From Tranzscheliella williamsii (Eukaryota > Basidiomycota > Ustilaginomycetes > Ustilaginales > Ustilaginaceae), in contig JALBYF010000047.1 of NCBI GenBank assembly GCA_023212725.1, positions 85,578 to 149,577 on the forward strand: a stretch of 64,000 nucleotides of DNA, written 5' to 3'. Made by a program: the position numbers and the translations under genes. The notes beneath the pieces were generated by a model, which had not been told where the DNA came from, searched no databases, and saw nothing but the letters and a program-made list of their open reading frames with translations. Shown here piece by piece: positions 58,895 through 64,000 of this stretch. How positions within the stretch are numbered: position 1 is the first letter of the stretch; every line of letters begins with the position of its first letter.

Positions 58895-60298
58895 GTCTAT
58901 CAGTCCGAGATACCTAAGGGAATGACGGTTCGTTTAGCAAGCCTATGGTCAAGGAGGTGGCAGTTTGAGAAGACGTGGAGGGACACCAAGCTCTCCGACC
59001 TCAAGAACAGGCGTTTTGATCACATCGCAGATCCACAATCTTCCCCGATGCACGTGATCCTGAGATTAATTGTTAGATTTTTCTGGTTCGGCGCTTACCC
59101 TGTGTATGTATCACGCAGATCATAGACGGTACAAACTCTTTGCATATGGAACGCTGAGCAGGTCGGATGCGTTAACACTGCCGAGGTGAATTATCAGAAG
59201 GTCAATGGAGCAGCTCCATTCTGGCTTATCAACAGGGTGCTGCAACATAATGAGCGGGCATGAGGTCCTCATCAAATCTCGATAGGGGAGAGCATCGAGC
59301 AACCGACGGTCACGATGTGTGAACTGCTTTGCTTGATCAGACTCCCCAGCCGTATGTGTGGAGTCTAACGTGGTTGCTGGTCTGCCCACCGTCCACCCGC
59401 CACGATGGAGCCTGACTTGGAGGGCTCCGCTCGCAATAGGTTAAGTCCTCGGCAGCATCGACTCAGCTGAGGCTTGTCTTTCAAGCAGGAGTATACCGCT
59501 GTCTTTCAGCTTGAAACCACCGCTTACGAGGCTCATCCTTGCCCGGTCTGCCCGGCGCACAAGAAGTCAGCGTGCGGAGAAATGCTTTGGGCTATAAATG
59601 GAAAGAGTCAAGTTGCGTGCAACTTAGACCTTCGTCCCCAACATGACACCAGGTACCTGTAGCCTTTCCCTGGGTAGGAGCCCGAGACGCTAACAAGGAC
59701 ATCCCGAACAAGGGTCGCCTACATGATCAGTAAGTCGTTGTTGTTCACATCACAGCATCTGCGCCTCTGCTCTTTTTTTGTTTTTTTCTCTGCTCTCCTT
59801 GTTCCAGTCTCCTAACACTGACTAGAACTATCCTGACTGTTTCGTGACTGGAATAAAAGTTTATTCAACAGCAGACGCGTTTCTGTGTTGTATATGATCA
59901 CGGACGTTTAGCTGCGAAATTACAATTATAATCTTGATCATAATTAATGTAACTGACCATACAGAACAATCATGAAACATGACTAATAGCATGGGGTAGA
60001 CGAGTGGGCCCCGGGGGGTAACTTCCCAAAGGTGTTTTCCTAGGACTCCTTGGGGACAATCTCCCTCCTAACCCTTAGCGTTGCCTAAAGAAAAACTTCC
60101 AGCAAGAAACTCATAGGGTGTGTTTGGTTTACACGGGGTGACAGTGCTTATCTTATGCAGCGAATGTAAAATCAAAAGAGCAGCCCGGTAACGATAAGAT
60201 GAGGAGATGGCGTGTGGGGCGAAGGCACAGTGGCGTGAGAAGGCAACGGTACGGTCGGAGTCGTTCATATCTGCTGAATGAATAATGGCGAAGAGAGC
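58895..60298. other. RVB1 upstream region and start of the gene-poor right end
   Basis: The first few hundred bases should be the RVB1 promoter. From about 59.7 kb the sequence becomes more AT-rich than the gene-rich part. Only short ORFs without similarity that I can recognise occur. A stretch AGGGTGTGTTTGGTTTACA near 60116 resembles ends of some MITE-type elements; this is weak. Confidence 0.45.
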
Positions 60299-61033
60299 GT
60301 AAGATCATAGCTTTCAGTCCTAGGGATATCTTTGGGAAGAAATCCCCGCCGGAGTCCTGGTGGGCAAAAGGGAACACTTCCTTAGGAGTCGGAAACCCAT
60401 TTCAACGTCAACCCGTAGGGGAATTTTGCCCGGGAACCATCGAAAGCCAGAAATTCGCGTTTCTGCGTCGCAAAACGTGGAGAAGGACCGGGGTTTTGCG
60501 ACAAAATCCTTTTTCTTGAACTTTCTGGTCCATTCTGAAACCCCCTATAATCATGAGACGTGATTCATGGCTCTTGACTATAGGAATTTTAATATATGAT
60601 CTGAGTCTTGGTAATTAGGGAATCTGTTATAACTCTGTTCTTAATATGTCATCGTTGTCCTGATTCTGTTACGTTATGACACATACTCGTAGCAAAGGGC
60701 TGGGGGGAAAGAGCCTTAGTTATTCCCTTAGGACACCCAGGGAACTCTTACATTCAAAACCCTCTGCGTCGCTTAATGTAAAAATGCCTCGAAAACTCGT
60801 TGGGTTTTTTAATGCTCACAGACATCACGCGACTCATAATTAACGCTCATATGTATTCCCGCCGAAGCTCCACAATCGGGAAGAGGAAAAATTTGCCGTG
60901 ATGAATCGTGGATCACGAGAAACCAAATTTTCTATGTAAGACGGCCGTGGCAAGTTTTCCCATCTTCCGCCAGGACTCCAGGGGAATTTCTTCTCCTAGT
61001 ACCCCCTAGGACTGAAAAGCTGAATGATCTTAC
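60299..61033. repeat. Inverted-repeat (fold-back/MITE-like) element, about 735 bp
   Basis: Left arm 60299-60373 and right arm 60958-61033 are inverted copies. Both read GTAAGATCAT, then AGC.TTTCAGTCCTAGGG, then GAAGAAAT.CCCC and GGAGTCCTGG.GG toward the centre, with about 80 percent identity by eye. Weaker inverted similarity continues outside (TAATGG-G--GA-AG on both sides), possibly to about 60150 and 61190. No ORF lies inside. Confidence 0.75.
60467..60502. repeat. 10-bp perfect hairpin arms inside the fold-back element
   Basis: GTCGCAAAAC (60467-60476) and GTTTTGCGAC (60493-60502) are perfect inverted copies with a 16-base loop. Confidence 0.85.
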
Positions 61034-63560
61034 CTTTCACCACCATTACAGACCATTGAGTTCACATGAGCGCACTGAGTGAGACTTAGGCGATCTACTC
61101 CTTTGTTTCCTTTCTACCACCTCTGTTTGATCGTAAATTCTGTCGCCAAAGTGCTGGCTCATGACTGAATGACTCCTCAAGGTAAGTTTGCTGTTCGCTG
61201 TTTGCTGTTACCTGTTCGCTGTTATCTTTGTTGTGTGCAAAGAGCTTTGGGCATCGCAATCATGAATGCAGTTCTGGTATCTGCGGTAATTCCGTCTGGT
61301 TGATATGCACCTCCCCACTCCCATTCACGGACAGAAAAACGCGTCTGCTGTGAAATTATTGGAGAAATCACGCAACCAATCTGTAGAATATATGCATATA
61401 CTCAGTCGCGCCCAAAACCGCCCCACCTCTTCACCAGAAACCATGACAAAACTTCGCCTCGCACAACACACCTGTTCTGATTAGCAATGATAGCTTGTGT
61501 GATACTGCTGGAGAGCTACAGTCTGTGGCTACACAGTGGTGTAATTTATATGTGCATGCGATGTGTCATTGAGATGCAAGCAGCTTGCCAAGTCTTTCCT
61601 CTTCCTCAGTATATCAAAGGTCAACTTCAGTACTAAGCAATGTTTGCCATTCGGATGTCTGACTGCCTTGAGCTTCTAGGTACACATATTATGTGTCCTT
61701 GGCAAAGCTCCAGCAAAAGATTGTTCCATGCTTTGCTGCCAGCAGCATGGGGATCAGCTGTAGAATAAACCTATGGTCTTCCTTGCCTATCTGCTTGGAG
61801 CTATGGCCAGACATGCTCAGTGAGTCCAGGAAGGTTTTGGACCTTGTATTTGTTGCTCCATATAGCCTGCTCGAAATCCACAAAGGTCAGACCAGGTGTT
61901 TGTAGGCAAAGAGCTTGTGTTGCTCCTGATGCCTCCCAAATTTCCTGCTGGGACTGATGATATCAAATCAGCTGTCCTTCAGGCTACAAAAATGTCAGAG
62001 AATTGATAGATAGCTTGTCGGCTTCCCCTGATCCATGGCTACACCCACATATATCATGCACCAGATTCTATCAGCTAGTGGTGGAGCTGCACAAACATTA
62101 GTATATTTGTGATGAGGAGGCTAAACAAGAATTTTTTTTTGGTCAGACTCAACACAATATTGTAGCATAAGCTATGATGCAAGAGCCATCAATATTTATA
62201 TCATTTGAAAGCTCTACTTCTCAGCTTCCCAGTGATGTAGGTTACATGATGTTACACCAAAGGAATGGGTTGATGCCAGACGTCTTTGGTGTAGATGTTG
62301 AAATTATGAAGGATTTGCAAGAAGGTGGGGCAGTTTTGGACGCAACTGTATTTTCACCCAGCTTGGGGCTTCTGCAACACTCCTGGTATGAATTCACATA
62401 TGGGTTCTGACCTGGTCTGCAATACTTCTGTGTTAGTTCTGTGATCAATGTCCTTAGTTTGCAACACTTCTGGGATAAGTTTCCAGACACCTCCATCTGG
62501 GTAGGTCTGGGTTGCATGGATGACACCAAAAGCCATGGTCTCTGGGACTTGTTTGATTTCAGAGTTGAGTCATGTGTGAGGTGTGAGAGGTCTGTGCACA
62601 TTGCCTTGATATACATACATGATACAGGCTCAGGTCTGATTCACATGCTGCATCAGATCACCATCATACTCACATCATGGGGCTGCCAGAGCAATCACTA
62701 TACCTGAGGACTTGTTGTTGTGTGGAATGTTTGCAGAACCCTGGTGGCAAGCGCTTATTACAGATGACTGCCTGGCACTGGGACAACACCTGGTGCACCT
62801 CACCTGGGAAGACCACCTGGCCTGTGCCCCAGACCCCCAGTTCTGGACATGCCCCTGTCCTGGACTCACATGTATATGATACAGTCACCCACCCATCTCA
62901 GGTCACTCACCTGTTGTACATTGCCCACAGTACCCTGTCAGCGGTCATGTGCCTGATCCCAAGTACTGGTCAATATCACAATGATATCAACTGAGTGGTC
63001 ATGAGTTGACTGTGTTGCAGTCGATCAACTCGATAAACAATGGTTGAGTGGGAGTCCAATCAACGTGACTCTGAGATTGACTGACCACCGTGGATGCTCT
63101 GTCCAGAGGTAGAGAGGCATGTTTGAGGCTGTGCTTGCTTACAAGAATGGGAGAGCATCCTTAACACACTCTTGCAAGGTGGACACCTTTATGGATGGTG
63201 TACTAGGGGGATTGGGGTCTCACTACCACACTGTTGGTGTGAGCATGACTGAGATGGTGTCGACGGTTCTCCGACTTGAACAGAGGCACAGACAATGGTG
63301 TGGAGCAATGATCCTGGATTGCTCGGTGAGACTGACTGAATGACTAGCTACGGTTATTGTTTAATAGAGTGGATGAGGATCCTCATCCATGGGGGAAAGC
63401 GCGTCTCCCTTTATAGAGGCCGTTACTGATCAGACCGCCAATCGAGCGCCATACTCATGAAGTCTCTTATCATTGGTGGGGATTCATGACTGTTGTCTGG
63501 TGCTTATCAGTGAGCGGATAAACAGGTCGACGTTGCATCCATGGTTGACTGAAATCCTAA
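61034..63560. other. Gene-poor region without intact genes, probably repeat relics
   Basis: About 2.5 kb with only short ORFs and frequent stops. Three loosely repeated units with CTGCAACACTTCTGG lie at about 62370, 62430 and 62458. A perfect 20-bp palindrome sits at 63370-63389. No reverse transcriptase, integrase or transposase motif was recognised on either strand, so the transposon-relic idea rests on composition and repeats only. Confidence 0.4.
63370..63389. repeat. 20-bp perfect palindrome
   Basis: TGGATGAGGATCCTCATCCA equals its own reverse complement. It lies in the gene-poor right end. Confidence 0.9.
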
Positions 63561-64000
63561 TGTTACGGCCGGTAGGATGGGGATCAATGGCTGGACACGA
63601 GCAGATACTCGGGTGCATCCCCGGTCACAAACTTGGCCCATGTGCAGGCCGATGTGCCAGCAGAACACCAGGGGTGTGCATCCCCGGTCACGAACTTGGC
63701 CCATGCGCGGGTCAATGGGTGTTAGGAATATGCTAAGGTCACTCAGGCGACACAATCGTCCAGAATGTCGCATTCGAGCTGGCAAGACACACTTTACTCA
63801 GGGCTGGCGTCCAGGATGCCAACTCTGTCTTCCCGGACTAAAAACCGGTAAACGTCTTAGCGAAACGTTGAGGGAGAGTGAGGCTAGGGTACTCGCTATC
63901 GTGAATGGTGAGCTTGCGTTTAGCTATGTTCGAAGAGCAGTTTACCTTTGCTAGTCGCCAGTGTGCGTGACTACAGACAAAGGGATCTTGGGTTTTAGAT
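63561..64000 (+). mobile_element. Possible start of an LTR (TGTTACGG), cut by the window edge
   Basis: TGTTACGGCCGG at 63561 resembles the 5' end of many fungal gypsy-type LTRs. No second LTR, primer-binding site or polyprotein is inside the window. Two 36-bp direct repeats lie within it. Weak call. Confidence 0.25.
63613..63711 (+). repeat. Two 36-bp direct repeats, 63-bp period
   Basis: GTGCATCCCCGGTCAC-AACT continuing TTGGCCCATG-GC-GG occurs at 63613-63648 and 63676-63711 with three mismatches. Confidence 0.85.

Noticed and set aside
59474..59662. 62-codon ORF right of RVB1
   Set aside because: Starts with a non-ATG codon and has no similarity or support.
61500..62700. Degenerate copia-type polyprotein
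   Set aside because: I looked for integrase, reverse transcriptase and gag zinc-knuckle motifs on both strands and found none that hold, so only a general repeat-relic note is kept.

Overview
The window looks like gene-dense nuclear DNA of a basidiomycete, most likely a smut (Ustilaginomycotina). The bases for this are: GC-rich compact genes, mostly without introns or with one or two short GT-AG introns (about 60-180 bp), fungal-type orthologues (Mbp1 with an APSES domain and ankyrin repeats, Nsr1/Gar2, Nep1, Npy1, Uba1, Cdc14, Pex3), a gephyrin-like molybdenum cofactor enzyme and a nuclear tRNA-Ala with a canonical intron. The assignment to smuts is inference from overall gene style; species cannot be read from this sequence alone.

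Layout. 1-353: the N-terminus of SEC63 runs off the left edge (minus). 1043-4348: a large ORF joining a PITH domain to a CENP-T-like kinetochore protein. 4.8-13.2 kb: Mam33, Nop13, mitochondrial prolyl-tRNA synthetase, acyl-CoA dehydrogenase and a three-exon SDR. 13.7-23.7 kb (all minus): Cdc14 phosphatase, ubiquitin-activating enzyme Uba1 and an NTF2-like protein. A 2.4 kb gene-free gap leads to a secreted GH18 chitinase, a 2-hydroxyacid dehydrogenase-like protein and a large PPR protein. 34.1 kb: tRNA-Ala(AGC) with a 19-nt intron. 34.6-46.4 kb: Nsr1, NADH pyrophosphatase, Nep1/Emg1, Mbp1, mS34, and an unrecognised disordered protein with a PIP-box and repeated PLPW motifs. 46.5-58.9 kb: gephyrin-like MogA-MoeA protein, an SH3 adaptor, uL24m, a tail-anchored acyl-CoA-binding protein, Pex3 and Rvb1. 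From about 59 kb to the right edge (5 kb) there is no intact gene; this stretch is more AT-rich and contains inverted repeats, short direct repeats and a possible LTR start.

Functional themes. Most genes are housekeeping: ribosome biogenesis (Nop13, Nsr1, Nep1), mitochondrial translation (ProRS, mS34, uL24m, probably the PPR protein), cell cycle and chromosome segregation (CENP-T, Cdc14, Mbp1, Rvb1), and peroxisome or lipid functions (Pex3, acyl-CoA-binding protein, acyl-CoA dehydrogenase, Npy1). There are no operons; neighbours are often divergent (SEC63/CENP-T, ProRS/ACAD, NEP1/MBP1, ACBP/PEX3) or convergent with 100-200 bp between stops. Many long open frames opposite these genes are antisense shadows of GC-rich coding sequence and were left out.

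The points most worth a second look are the PITH/CENP-T fusion, a hydroxyacid dehydrogenase lacking its catalytic Glu, a frame-preserving minisatellite intron in MBP1, MCB/SCB-like sites in the MBP1 promoter, the PIP-box/PLPW protein, the His-rich linker of the gephyrin-like protein, and a fold-back element in the gene-poor right end. No wholly new multi-gene system was found.
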